Shown here one piece after another: positions 1 through 8,021 of a DNA stretch of 64,000 nt. Origin of the DNA: Nitrospinaceae bacterium (lineage in GTDB: Bacteria; Nitrospinota; Nitrospinia; Nitrospinales; Nitrospinaceae); the NCBI GenBank assembly GCA_028278405.1, contig JANQEK010000037.1, positions 62,001 to 126,000 of the forward strand, in the 5' to 3' direction. Both the position numbers and the translations under genes were made by a program. The notes beneath the pieces are model-generated. The model had not been told where the DNA came from and did not search any database. It saw only the letters and a list, made by a program, of their open reading frames with translations. Numbering within the stretch: the stretch's first letter is position 1; every line of letters starts with the position of its first letter.

Positions 1-430
1 GTCTGAGAAAATGTAAAATCCCCTTTCGCGTTAAGTTGTTATTTGACGGTGCTTCTGTCAAAAAAGGAAATTTGCTTGGGGAGCAATCGTATCCTTTACT
101 CAATATCCAGGTCATGCAGGATCCAATAAAACCACCGCCCGAAACAGTGGACAGGTAGTCTATTTTCTCAAGCCAACTCTTTTCTGCCAAACTCTGCAAG
201 ACGCCCAGAGAAAAAGTGGCAGACCGTATTCCACCTCCCGAAAGTGCCAGTCCTTTGAAATCCCTATTGTCCTCAGGATGTCCTCTTAGTTTGTTGACGT
301 TTTTAAATTCCTCAGTGATAAAAGATTTAGCGCCAGCATAGTCCGTGCCCGATTCATATTCAAAAAACGTCTTGGGAGAATTGTTACCTGATTGAGAATT
401 ACCTTCATTTGGAGTCTTTTGTTCAGTCAT
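1..430 (-). CDS. Patatin-like phospholipase, N-terminal part (truncated by window edge)
   Basis: Reading the minus strand from an ATG at 430 gives 143 codons open to the window edge, so only the N-terminus is seen. After a polar leader of about 65 residues comes LALSGGGIRSATFSLGVLQ, the glycine-rich oxyanion-hole segment of patatin-like acyl hydrolases, then DYLSTVSGGGFIGS, which holds the nucleophile serine. The catalytic Asp would lie beyond the edge. The family hydrolyses acyl esters of membrane lipids. The spacing and the GGGIRSATF form resemble the large bacterial patatin-like proteins rather than the small plant type. No signal peptide is seen. Function beyond lipid acyl hydrolase is not inferable. 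Confidence 0.85.
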   Translation of the reverse strand, partial: MTEQKTPNEGNSQSGNNSPKTFFEYESGTDYAGAKSFITEEFKNVNKLRGHPEDNRDFKGLALSGGGIRSATFSLGVLQSLAEKSWLEKIDYLSTVSGGGFIGSCMTWILSKGYDCSPSKFPFLTEAPSNNNLTRKGILHFLR

Positions 431-640
431 GGCAGATCCCCCCCTATTCAATCCCAGGTTATGGACTGTTTGGAAAATAGAAATCTTTCCCTTTGAAAAA
501 AGAAACTTAAATAATTTCGACAAATAAAATTTACGGATTGAGGAAATTATATGCCGGTTTTATCGGCAGTCAATAAAAAAATGAGTCCATTTAGGAAAAG
601 ATACCTAATACAAAAAGGGTGCTTTGAAAGAAAATGAAAA

Positions 641-2020
641 TTAACGATCTGATATTTGCTCGGACAACTCGTCTGCGGGGTAGGTAAGGATTTCAGAGAG
701 GGTGGGGTGGTAATGTGGCATGGTCAGCAGGTCGTTTACTGTGCCTTTGTAGTACATGACGGCAATCAGTTGATGGATCAGCTCGCCGCCTTCAGGACCG
801 GTGACATGTCCGCCGAGGATTTCGCCGTTGTTCGGGTTGCACAACAATTTTACATGGCCGTGTGTTTCGCCAAGGCATAATGACTTGCCATGGTCGTCGA
901 ACGGATAGGAAGCCGCGAGGTAATCGATCTCCTTATTCTTGCAATCTTTCTCGGTAAGGCCAACGCTGGCGACCTGCGGATCGGTGAACACAACATTCGT
1001 CGTGAGTCGCTCGTCGACCTCACGCGGTGTTTCATCCAGATGTACCGCATTCCATCCAGCGACTTCGCCCTGCTGGATGGCGATGTGCACCACCTCGTGC
1101 AGGCCGTTGACGTCTCCAACGGCAAAAATGTGTGGCTGGCTGGTTTGCATGGCGCAATCGACGCCGATGCCCCACGGTCCCATCTCCACTCCCGCCGCGT
1201 CGAGGTTCAGTCCGTCGGTATTCGGGCGGCGTCCCAGCGCGTCCAGAATACAATCCGCCGATACGGTTTTTTCTTTATCCTCGTGTATAAACCGGACGAT
1301 TTTCTGTTCCCCTATGGTTGAAACCTGCTCCAGCTTCGTTCCAGTAAACAGATTCATGCCTTCTTCCCGCAACCTCGCTTCAACCGGCCGCACCAGATCT
1401 TCATCGGTGAACGACAGGATGTGCGAACTTCGCTGGATCAGCGTGACCTGGGTGCCGATGCGTTGATAAAACTGTGCCAACTCAACCGCAACCGGTCCGG
1501 CGCCCAGCACGATCATCGACCCAGGCTGGTCTTTCAGCTCCAATACGTCATCGCTGGTCAGGTATCCTGTTTCTTCCAGGCCGGGAACGGGAATTTGGGA
1601 GATGACCGATCCGGTGGCAATGATGAACGATTTTGCCGACATCCGTTGATCGCCGGCTTCGATTTCGTTGGGTGATACGAAAGTGGCTTTGTCTTCGATC
1701 AGGGTAAAGCGAGGGTTTTTGAGTTGCCCGATGCGGTAGTCGGCAAATTCGCGGATGAGCCGCGTCTTGCGATCTATAATGGCAGCCAGATCGGCCTGGA
1801 TGTTATTCGCGGCAAGGCCGAACTCTCCGGCTCGGTGCATGAGAGCCATGATGTCCGACGAGCGTAAAATAGTTTTGGTAGGCATGCACCCGCGCAGGAT
1901 GCATAGACCCCCGAGTGGACCGGGGTCGATGATCGCGACCTTTGCACCGGCTGATTGTGCCGTATTGGCCGCGGCGTAACCGCCGGAACCACCGCCGATG
2001 ACGATGACATCGAATTCCAT
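641..2020 (-). CDS. FAD-dependent pyridine nucleotide-disulfide oxidoreductase (lipoamide dehydrogenase/mercuric reductase family)
   Basis: A 459-residue class I flavoprotein disulfide reductase of normal length. It shows the FAD-binding GGGSGGYAAA at residues 9-18, a redox-active pair C40/C45 in GGLCILRGCMPTK, a second NAD(P)H-binding GAGPVAVELA, the FAD-contacting FAVGD segment, and the C-terminal catalytic HPTLSE (H438, E443). The active-site loop begins GGLC where lipoamide dehydrogenases usually have GGTC. No lipoyl or 2-oxoacid dehydrogenase subunit lies nearby, so a role as E3 is not supported; mercuric-reductase-like or general disulfide/quinone reductase are alternatives. It lacks the N-terminal HMA domain and C-terminal CC of true MerA. 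A paralogue lies at 4232-5671. Confidence 0.85.
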   Translation of the reverse strand: MEFDVIVIGGGSGGYAAANTAQSAGAKVAIIDPGPLGGLCILRGCMPTKTILRSSDIMALMHRAGEFGLAANNIQADLAAIIDRKTRLIREFADYRIGQLKNPRFTLIEDKATFVSPNEIEAGDQRMSAKSFIIATGSVISQIPVPGLEETGYLTSDDVLELKDQPGSMIVLGAGPVAVELAQFYQRIGTQVTLIQRSSHILSFTDEDLVRPVEARLREEGMNLFTGTKLEQVSTIGEQKIVRFIHEDKEKTVSADCILDALGRRPNTDGLNLDAAGVEMGPWGIGVDCAMQTSQPHIFAVGDVNGLHEVVHIAIQQGEVAGWNAVHLDETPREVDERLTTNVVFTDPQVASVGLTEKDCKNKEIDYLAASYPFDDHGKSLCLGETHGHVKLLCNPNNGEILGGHVTGPEGGELIHQLIAVMYYKGTVNDLLTMPHYHPTLSEILTYPADELSEQISDR

Positions 2021-2155
2021 GAAACAGGTTCGGGTGAAGAGTTAGTGAAGGCCTGGGTGGCGAACCGCCACTGGTAAATTTAAAAGTTTGAATTGCGCCT
2101 AGCGATATCTTTTTGCCATGAACCTTCAGCTAGTTTCCCCTCCTCGTTAGGGGAG

Positions 2156-2680
2156 TTACTCGAAATCTTCCGGTGACAGTTTGAATTCTGTGTAGCACTC
2201 TTTCAGCAGGCTTTCGGCTGTTTCCACCATATGTAATTCCCCCAGTTCCTCAAAAAGTTTCTTGGCGATCCGCAAGTGGTGGATGGCTTCTTTCCCCTGC
2301 TTGATGGAATAATGCACCGTTGCCAGGTTACTGTGGGCGCGGGCGAAGTTGGGATCGATTTTAACAGCCTCCTGATAATGCTTGATCGAATCTTCGATCA
2401 TATTCAAAAGGTTGCAAATGAACGCCAGGCTGTAATGAGCCATGACGTCGTTCGGCTTTAGTTCCACCGCTTTTTGAAAGCAGGGCAGGGCCTTGGCGTT
2501 TTGCTGGAGTTTGCCGTAGCGGCTTCCCATGTTAAACCAGGCTCGGAAATGCTCCGGGTCCAGGGTCACGGATTGCTCATAGGCGGCGATGGCGCCTTCG
2601 TTGTCTCCGGAGCGGCCCAGCGTGAGTCCTTTCTGGAACCAGCCCTCGGCGCTTTGAGGCGTTGTTGACTCGGTTGTCAT
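2156..2680 (-). CDS. TPR-repeat protein
   Basis: A 174-residue protein made almost entirely of tetratricopeptide repeats, for example GWFQKGLTLGRSGDNEGAIA, then AWFNMGSRYGKLQQNAKALP, AHYSLAFICNLLNMIEDSIK and AHSNLATVHYSIKQGKEAIH. There is no signal peptide or membrane segment, so it is probably cytoplasmic and acts as a protein-protein interaction scaffold. The gene lies 135 bp upstream of the disulfide oxidoreductase on the same strand. No partner can be deduced. Confidence 0.85.
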   Translation of the reverse strand: MTTESTTPQSAEGWFQKGLTLGRSGDNEGAIAAYEQSVTLDPEHFRAWFNMGSRYGKLQQNAKALPCFQKAVELKPNDVMAHYSLAFICNLLNMIEDSIKHYQEAVKIDPNFARAHSNLATVHYSIKQGKEAIHHLRIAKKLFEELGELHMVETAESLLKECYTEFKLSPEDFE

Positions 2681-2904
2681 CGGGTAATCCTTGTGTCAAA
2701 AAGATTCAAAAGATCGAGTTATTGTCGGTTGAGAATGGCCCATATGCTACCCAGTTCAAGGGCCAATTGCAACCTTCAAGGGCCCTTATCTTCCTGTCGG
2801 ACGGGAAAATGCGGAAGACCCCTTGACCCCGGACGAAAAATGATTTTAAATGACATTCTCCAAATAAAAACCGTTAAACCTGTATTTTTGAGGAATTAAA
2901 CACA

Positions 2905-3180
2905 ATGGCAGTTATCGAACCGGGGTCCGAGGAGGAGCAATCGCTTTTAGCCAAGTGGATCCGGCGTGGCCGGGATTTGGTGGTAGGTACTTCCGCGATG
3001 GGAGAATCTTACCTGGATCCCAAAGTCAAACGCGAAGAGGAAGTGCAGAAGCTTTCTGAAGATTACGTGAAATTCGATCACGAGGTGGCGGAACAGCTGC
3101 CTCATTTGAAGGGTCGGTTCCGGTGGGATTTGGAAAAATACTTCCGGGATCATTTTGGTCCTTACCTTCCCATAGAATAA
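2905..3180 (+). CDS. Small protein of unknown function
   Basis: A 91-residue acidic/basic-rich soluble protein that I do not recognise. It starts MAVIEPGSEEE and has an Arg-rich patch (WIRRGRDLV) and a predicted helical C-terminal half. A GAGGAA ribosome-binding site lies about 9 bases before the ATG, which supports this start. It is followed after only 16 bases by the Rieske-like gene at 3197, so the two are probably cotranscribed and may work together. Confidence 0.65.
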   Translation: MAVIEPGSEEEQSLLAKWIRRGRDLVVGTSAMGESYLDPKVKREEEVQKLSEDYVKFDHEVAEQLPHLKGRFRWDLEKYFRDHFGPYLPIE

Positions 3181-3196
3181 TGTTCCCCGAATTGAA

Positions 3197-3520
3197 ATGT
3201 CTGAAGTTCGTCTACTAGATCTGGCTGATGCACCTGAAGAAGGCCGGGGGAAACGGATCGAACTCGATCATCCCTTTACCGAGATCCAATATGCCTTGGG
3301 GGTGTATTTTGTCAAAGGCCGTTATCTGGTGATCACCGACCAGTGCAAAAAGTGCGAATCCAGTCTTGCCGAGGGAAAATTGAATGGTATGTATGCTCTA
3401 TGCGCACGGGAGCAGCATGCGTGGCACATTAAAACCGGTCTGTTCAAATTCGACCGCACTCAGTCCATCCCCACCTATCGTGTAACCGTCAAGGACGAAG
3501 GCCTTTATATTGAGATTTAG
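3197..3520 (+). CDS. Rieske-like ferredoxin-fold protein with altered ligands
   Basis: A 107-residue protein whose layout matches small Rieske ferredoxins (NirD/biphenyl dioxygenase ferredoxin type): a beta-rich N-terminus, then CKKCESSLAEG, then CAREQHAWHIKTG, and a C-terminal IPTYRVTVKDEGLYI strand. In a true Rieske centre the first box is CxH and the second CxxH. Here the histidine of the first box is replaced by Lys (C50-K51-K52) and the second box is CxxxxH (C69, H74). C53 and H77 are additional possible ligands. A classical [2Fe-2S] centre is therefore doubtful; a zinc or no metal is possible. It is probably cotranscribed with the unknown gene 16 bases upstream. Confidence 0.6.
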   Translation: MSEVRLLDLADAPEEGRGKRIELDHPFTEIQYALGVYFVKGRYLVITDQCKKCESSLAEGKLNGMYALCAREQHAWHIKTGLFKFDRTQSIPTYRVTVKDEGLYIEI

Positions 3521-3593
3521 TGAATAGAAGTCGATACCTTTCGTCTCCATAGAGCTGGAGGTATGAAGTCGGCTGTCTTTTGGAAGAGGGAGT

Positions 3594-3869
3594 TTATTCC
3601 CACGCTTCCAATATCAGAGTATTTCCTTCCGCGTCATAAACCTTTTTATCTTTAAGACAGATTTCAACGAATTTGATAGCCAGTTCTTTGGTCTGGCTTC
3701 CACTGTTCCCATACACGTTGAAATCCTGGCCCAGCAGTTCCGGTGATTCGACGCGACAGTAAAAATCCCTCTTCTCTGAAGTGGCAAACGGGCCTTCGAT
3801 CTTCAAGCTGAAGGGACGCCGTTGGCCTTGTTCATCAATAAATGCTGTCAAATAATAAGGGTTGCTCAT
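3594..3869 (-). CDS. Small protein of unknown function
   Basis: A 91-residue soluble protein with no motif that I can name. It alternates short beta-strand-like stretches (YYLTAFIDEQG, RPFSLKIEG, RDFYCRVE, NTLILEAWE) with one helix (ELAIKFVEICLKD), which suggests a small compact alpha/beta fold. It ends 73 bases from the convergent Rieske-like gene and starts next to the long intergenic region to its right. No partner is evident. Confidence 0.6.
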   Translation of the reverse strand: MSNPYYLTAFIDEQGQRRPFSLKIEGPFATSEKRDFYCRVESPELLGQDFNVYGNSGSQTKELAIKFVEICLKDKKVYDAEGNTLILEAWE

Positions 3870-4231
3870 ACTTCCCCCGAAGTTATGAAACGATTAGTTG
3901 GCTTAATTATTACATGAACAGTATTTGTCATGCAATATCCCAGAAAAGTGTACGGGCGGCAAGCTTAAAACCCGCCCAATACCTGTCTATCCTCGCAATA
4001 AATTGTGGATAATTCATTGAAGCGATGTGGAAATATTGTGGCGAAAACGGGCTAAATGTTTGAAGGCAAAATCAATTGAAATTCGGATGATTGGGGGAAG
4101 ATTTAATTCACAGCTGTGGAAAACTTTTTGAATTTTTTAAAAGAGGGTTTTAGAAAAATGCCAAAATAGACTTGGTTGGGGAGGGTATCGAAGGACTGAC
4201 TGTCCGGTATTTGTTTCTGCCGATGACACAA
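3870..4231. other. A+T-rich intergenic region with four same-oriented DnaA-box-like sequences
   Basis: This gap of about 360 bases has no supported gene. It contains TGTGGATAA at 4004-4012, whose reverse complement TTATCCACA is a perfect DnaA box, and three related sequences in the same orientation: TGTGGAAAT at 4026, TGTGGCGAA at 4037 and TGTGGAAAA at 4115. The first three starts are spaced 22 and 11 bases, about two and one helical turns. A T/A-rich stretch follows at about 4120-4160. This could be a replication-origin-like or DnaA-titrating site, but no dnaA, dnaN or rpmH gene is nearby and chance is not excluded. Confidence 0.35.
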
Positions 4232-5671
4232 TTATCGCCGCCAGGCGTGAAACTTCTGGATAAATTTCAGCAGGCCGACCGGCGCATGGTCCTTCTTCCA
4301 AATGCCGGCAGCGAATTTGTTGGCTTCCGCCATCGTGGGATAAATATGGATGGTTCCCAGAATCTTGTTGAGTCCGAGGCCGTGCTTCATAGCCAGCACA
4401 TATTCGGTGATCAAATCCCCGGCGTGATATCCGACAATGGTGACCCCCAGAATCTTGTCCTTGCCGGGCGGGGTCAGCACCTTCACATAGCCCTGGTCCT
4501 CGCTGTCGGCAATGGCCCGGTCGAGGTCGTCGATGCCATACGTCGCCACTTCGTAAGGAACACCCTGCTCCTTCGCTTCCTTTTCATTGAGGCCCACGCG
4601 CGCGACTTCCGGATCAGTGAACGTGGCCCAGGGAATGACGCTGTAATCCACCTTGAATTTCTTGAAGGGACTGAACAGGGCATTGACCGCACAGTACCAG
4701 GCCTGGTGCGCTGCCGTGTGGGTGAACTGATAAGGACCCGCCACGTCGCCGCAGGCATAGATATTTGTGTGTGTGGTGGTTCTCAGGTATTGATCCACTT
4801 CTACCGTACCGCGTGGTCCCAACTTCACGCCGATATCTTCCAGTCCGAACCCTCTGGCGTTGGCGGCGCGGCCGACCGCGACCAAGAGTCGATCGAATTC
4901 CACCTGCTCGGTTTTGCCGTCTTTTTCCACCAGCATGTAGTTCTTTCCATCCTGTACCACCACTTCCTTACACTTGGAGTTGAGGCGCACATCGACGCCA
5001 TCGGCGAGAAATTTCTGGCGCACGATTCGGCTGGCTTCCTCGTCCTCGCGGATCAGGATGTCCGGGAGCATTTCAACCAGAGTCACCTTGCTTCCCAGCC
5101 GCGCGAAAGCCTGCGACAGTTCACTGCCAATCGGCCCGCCGCCCATCACCATCAACTTCTCCGGCAACTTGTTCAGGTTCCAGATGGTGTCGGTCGTGAG
5201 ATAGTCCACCTGATCGAGACCGGGAATCGGAGGAACCGCGGGGCGCGCCCCGGTGGCGATGATGATGTTTTTCGTGGTCAGGACTTTGCCGTTCACCTCC
5301 ACCTCGTGCGGTGAGAGGATCTTCGCCACACCGGTGTAGCAGTCCACGCCGAGCTTGGTATACCGTTCGATGCTGTCGTGGGGAGCCACTTTCCCGATGA
5401 CCTGGTGCACGCGTCCCATCACCTCGGGAAAATTGAAGTCCACCTGCGCCGATTTCAGGCCGAAATCTTCTGCTCGTTTGATATAGGACAAAATCTTTCC
5501 GGTGCGGATGAGCGCTTTGCTGGGCACGCACCCGGTGTTCAGGCAGTCACCGCCCATCTGGTGTTTTTCGATCAGCGCGACTTTCGCTTTGACGACCGAA
5601 CCGATATAAGCCGATACCAGACCCGCCGAGCCCGCACCGATCACGATAATGTTGTAATCCTTCTTCGCCAT
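4232..5671 (-). CDS. FAD-dependent disulfide oxidoreductase, mercuric-reductase-like
   Basis: A 479-residue flavoprotein disulfide reductase. FAD-binding GAGSAGLVSA lies at residues 12-21, the redox pair is C43/C48 in GGDCLNTGCVPSK, the NAD(P)H-binding motif is GGGPIGSELS, and the second FAD contact is YACGDVAG. In the C-terminal box the usual His-Pro-Thr is Tyr-Pro-Thr (HIYPTMAE, Y444), as in a subgroup I associate with TVP38-linked oxidoreductases; this subgroup assignment is from memory. A TVP38-family membrane protein lies at 34462-35172 but is not adjacent. There is no HMA domain or C-terminal Cys pair, so mercury reduction is not supported. It probably reduces a small disulfide or quinone-like substrate. 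Confidence 0.82.
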   Translation of the reverse strand: MAKKDYNIIVIGAGSAGLVSAYIGSVVKAKVALIEKHQMGGDCLNTGCVPSKALIRTGKILSYIKRAEDFGLKSAQVDFNFPEVMGRVHQVIGKVAPHDSIERYTKLGVDCYTGVAKILSPHEVEVNGKVLTTKNIIIATGARPAVPPIPGLDQVDYLTTDTIWNLNKLPEKLMVMGGGPIGSELSQAFARLGSKVTLVEMLPDILIREDEEASRIVRQKFLADGVDVRLNSKCKEVVVQDGKNYMLVEKDGKTEQVEFDRLLVAVGRAANARGFGLEDIGVKLGPRGTVEVDQYLRTTTHTNIYACGDVAGPYQFTHTAAHQAWYCAVNALFSPFKKFKVDYSVIPWATFTDPEVARVGLNEKEAKEQGVPYEVATYGIDDLDRAIADSEDQGYVKVLTPPGKDKILGVTIVGYHAGDLITEYVLAMKHGLGLNKILGTIHIYPTMAEANKFAAGIWKKDHAPVGLLKFIQKFHAWRR

Positions 5672-5767
5672 GGAAATTAACTGAGCTGAGTGAATGGATA
5701 ACCGAACCTTGCCGATTTAGTCGGCATTGTACCCGATTCCTTACAGCCCTGGGAAAGAGAGCGAAAG

Positions 5768-6505
5768 CTAATAATCTCTAATTTCGCCACCGGAGATGCG
5801 GTGCGGGGTTTTGCCGAGGTCCAGCGGGTGGTCGGTGCCGGGGAGGATGGTGCCGTCGGGCGAGTACGGTCCGATCTTGCTCCAGGTGCCGTACTGCACT
5901 TCGCTCACGTATTCGATTTTCACAATCGCCTTGGGATTTTTGTAACCGTATTTGAAAGGCACGATGACCCGCAGGGGAAACCCGTGCTCGTCAGACAGGG
6001 GTGCACCGTCCATTTGAGTGACCAACAGGGTGCGAGGATGGTTCAGGTCTTCCAGTGACAGATGCTCGGCGTAAACATCACCGCAGTGGAAAACTACACC
6101 GGTGGCTTCCGGTTTCGGCGGACAGGATTTCATCAGCTCGGAAAAATGGAAACCGGTCCATTCCGCTTTCGCGGACCAGCATTCGACGCACTTCAGGCGC
6201 GAGGTTTGCGCGATGGTCGGCAGGTTTTTGATTTGTTCCAGCGTGAAGGTTTGCGGGTTTTCGCACAGGCCGCCGATTTCCAGTGTCCAGTCTTCGGCTT
6301 TAATGCGTCGGAGCGGTTTCCAGAAATTGATGTAAAACTGTTTGAATTTGCCGGCGCGGGTTTTGCCGACGAAGTCGGTTCCCGTGAAATAATCCGGCTC
6401 GGCGCGCACGGAACTTGGCGACCACCAGCTTTGCACGAGGGCTGCGCAGAAGGCGATTGCGCGGGTCAGAAACGACCGCCGGTTTATTCTACCGAACGCA
6501 CGCAT
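5768..6505 (-). CDS. Sulfite-oxidase-family molybdopterin oxidoreductase with Tat signal
   Basis: A 245-residue periplasmic molybdenum enzyme with only the oxidoreductase (SUOX) domain, like MsrP/YedY. The N-terminus has a twin-arginine motif, NRRSFLTRA at residues 8-16, and a signal peptide ending near AEPDYF. The molybdenum-ligating cysteine is probably C106 in RLKCVECWSAKAEW, and the family segment ERLSLEDL-like region and EHGFPLRVIVPFKYGYK are present. The start overlaps the end of the upstream SUMF1-fold gene by 22 bases, so the two are translationally linked. The substrate is not known; MsrP reduces methionine sulfoxide, but the partner membrane haem protein MsrQ is not seen here. Confidence 0.85.
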   Translation of the reverse strand: MRAFGRINRRSFLTRAIAFCAALVQSWWSPSSVRAEPDYFTGTDFVGKTRAGKFKQFYINFWKPLRRIKAEDWTLEIGGLCENPQTFTLEQIKNLPTIAQTSRLKCVECWSAKAEWTGFHFSELMKSCPPKPEATGVVFHCGDVYAEHLSLEDLNHPRTLLVTQMDGAPLSDEHGFPLRVIVPFKYGYKNPKAIVKIEYVSEVQYGTWSKIGPYSPDGTILPGTDHPLDLGKTPHRISGGEIRDY

Positions 6506-7140
6506 CGGAACCCCAGGAAGCTGAGCCGTTCCCCCGGGGGGATGGTGGCTTTTTCAAAGGCCTTGCTGTATTCGAAATCAAGGTGCTGGTTCCACAATCC
6601 GCCGCGAATAATTTTCAATGAACCCGCAGCGTCGGCGGTCCATTCCCAGACCGAACCCGCCATGTCGTGAATGCCATAGGCGGAGACATCCTGCTTGTTG
6701 GACGCCACTTTTTGTTTGACGACGCCGGAGTAAAACGGATGCGGACGTTTTTTGGGTTTGTAGTCTCCCCAGGGATAGATGAAGGCGTGTTCTCCCCGTG
6801 CCGCCTTTTCCCATTCCGGTTCGGTGGGTAGACGGCCCCCAACTTTTTCGCAATACTCCTTGGCTTGGTACCAGGTCACTTTCGTTTTCGGGTGTTGGGC
6901 GGCTCCTTTTCGGAATCGGTAATTGGGAAATTGTTCCTGGAATTCTTCGTTGGTGACTTCGCTTTGGTCGATCAGGAAAGTTCGGAGGAACAGACGCCGT
7001 TCGGGTCCATTCGGAGGCCGGTCGCCCTGTCCCATCGTGAACGGTCCCTCCGGAATCATCACCATCGATGAGGCCGAAGCGAAGACGGGTGCGGCGAGCG
7101 ATATAAGAAGGGCCCAACTGAAAATACGGTATCCATTCAT
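6484..7140 (-). CDS. Secreted SUMF1-fold (FGE-sulfatase domain) protein, probably non-catalytic
   Basis: A 218-residue protein with an N-terminal signal peptide (cleavage near FASASS) followed by a formylglycine-generating-enzyme-like domain: MVMIPEGPFTMGQG, then GGRLPTEPEWEKAARG, YPWGDY, GIHDMAGSVWEWTAD, and the end IIRGGLWN...GFRC. The reactive cysteines of true formylglycine-generating enzymes, which sit just after the RGG box, are absent, so it is probably a binding or structural version of the fold. It overlaps the downstream Tat-secreted molybdoenzyme gene by 22 bases, which suggests that the two products act together in the periplasm. Confidence 0.85.
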   Translation of the reverse strand: MNGYRIFSWALLISLAAPVFASASSMVMIPEGPFTMGQGDRPPNGPERRLFLRTFLIDQSEVTNEEFQEQFPNYRFRKGAAQHPKTKVTWYQAKEYCEKVGGRLPTEPEWEKAARGEHAFIYPWGDYKPKKRPHPFYSGVVKQKVASNKQDVSAYGIHDMAGSVWEWTADAAGSLKIIRGGLWNQHLDFEYSKAFEKATIPPGERLSFLGFRCVRSVE

Positions 7141-7341
7141 AGATAAAAGTCTACCAAGAGCCCGGACAGTAATTCAATAAAATAGAAAAAGTCCTTGAAA
7201 AACAGCTATTTAAATAGGCGTGAAAGTTGGCTCCAAGCCAGGTGAGTGGTATTTATTTAAACAATCACTTATAATGTAACTTTAATAACATTGGTTTCCC
7301 GGGTGTTCTGGGAACCGGTAAAAGTTTTCGGGTGATCCGCT

Positions 7342-7659
7342 TTGGTCCAGCCCTCACCAAAATCCTATAGTATCGCTGTGAGTTGTTCGGGTGTGTTCGG
7401 TTTATTGGGCATCCAGCATTTTTATCTGGGGCGGTATTTGCTGGGATTTTTTGACCTGGGTTTATCGATAGGGGCCTTTGCATTTATTTATCTGGGTGAA
7501 TCCACCCAGTCAATCGTTTTTGGATTGATTTTACTCTTTATCGATGTCGTGCATTCAATTTACGTGTTCGTCAAACTTCTGGCCGGAGAATACGAAGACG
7601 GAGAAGGCCGGTTGGTGATGTATCCCGGCCAGAAAATCCGACCCGAAAATGTCGTTTAA
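7342..7659 (+). CDS. TM2-domain membrane protein
   Basis: A 105-residue small membrane protein of the TM2 family: LLGIQHFYLGRYLLGFFDL followed by a second hydrophobic segment and a short acidic/basic tail (GEYEDGEGRLV). The start is probably TTG at 7342, because an in-frame stop lies just upstream at 7333 and the typical KSYSIA lead-in follows; a later GTG at 7378 would cut into the first helix. It is 18 bases upstream of a second TM2 gene and surely cotranscribed. The function of bacterial TM2 proteins is not established. Confidence 0.75.
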   Translation: MVQPSPKSYSIAVSCSGVFGLLGIQHFYLGRYLLGFFDLGLSIGAFAFIYLGESTQSIVFGLILLFIDVVHSIYVFVKLLAGEYEDGEGRLVMYPGQKIRPENVV

Positions 7660-7677
7660 TTCATTAAGGAGGAGTTT

Positions 7678-7944
7678 ATGAATCAGGCAGTATCTGAAAG
7701 ACCCATGGGTACCATGAACCAACAGTCACAAATAAGTGATAAAGGATATGTTCCCGCAATTTTAATCTGTTTGTTTCTGGGCGGACTCGGCGTCCATCGT
7801 TTCTGGGTGGGGAAAATCGGTACCGGCATCCTGATGCTGTTGACGTTTGGCGGTCTCGGTATCTGGGCACTGGTCGATCTCATCATGATCATTTGCGGCA
7901 AGTTCACCGACAAAGAGGGACGCCTGATTAAATCCGAGGGTTAA
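7678..7944 (+). CDS. TM2-domain membrane protein
   Basis: An 88-residue TM2 protein: a polar N-terminus of about 22 residues, then PAILICLFLGGLGVHRFWVG, the conserved G-x-x-H/R-F-x-x-G turn, and a second helix ending in DLIMIICGKFTDKEGRLI. A strong AAGGAGGAG ribosome-binding site lies at about 7667. It follows the other TM2 gene by 18 bases and is closed by the hairpin terminator at 7973. The shared GRL tail with its neighbour suggests a paralogous pair. Confidence 0.85.
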   Translation: MNQAVSERPMGTMNQQSQISDKGYVPAILICLFLGGLGVHRFWVGKIGTGILMLLTFGGLGIWALVDLIMIICGKFTDKEGRLIKSEG

Positions 7945-7972
7945 TACACTCCTCTTTTTACTGGTAAAAAAC

Positions 7973-8008
7973 AGCGGCACCGTTTCTGCGGAAACGGGCC
8001 GCTTTTTT
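7973..8008. terminator. Rho-independent terminator, probably bidirectional
   Basis: A G+C-rich stem of 13 pairs with one bulged A surrounds a TGCG loop (arms beginning AGCGGC and ending GCCGCT) and is followed by TTTTTT on the plus strand and, read the other way, by a run of T from the AAAAAA at 7967-7971. It lies between the convergent TM2 and guaA genes and can serve both. Confidence 0.85.
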
Positions 8009-8021
8009 ATTGGCTGAGGAT

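Noticed and set aside
4172-5314. A 380-codon plus-strand open frame
   Set aside because: It lies antisense to the flavoprotein gene, whose cofactor motifs are unambiguous, and its translation has no recognisable domain.
641-5671. Mercury-resistance genes
   Set aside because: Both flavoproteins lack the HMA domain and the C-terminal Cys pair of MerA, and no merR, merT or merP is present.
5768-6505. MsrPQ methionine sulfoxide repair system
   Set aside because: The molybdoenzyme resembles MsrP but no haem-binding MsrQ gene is adjacent, so the specific name is not justified.
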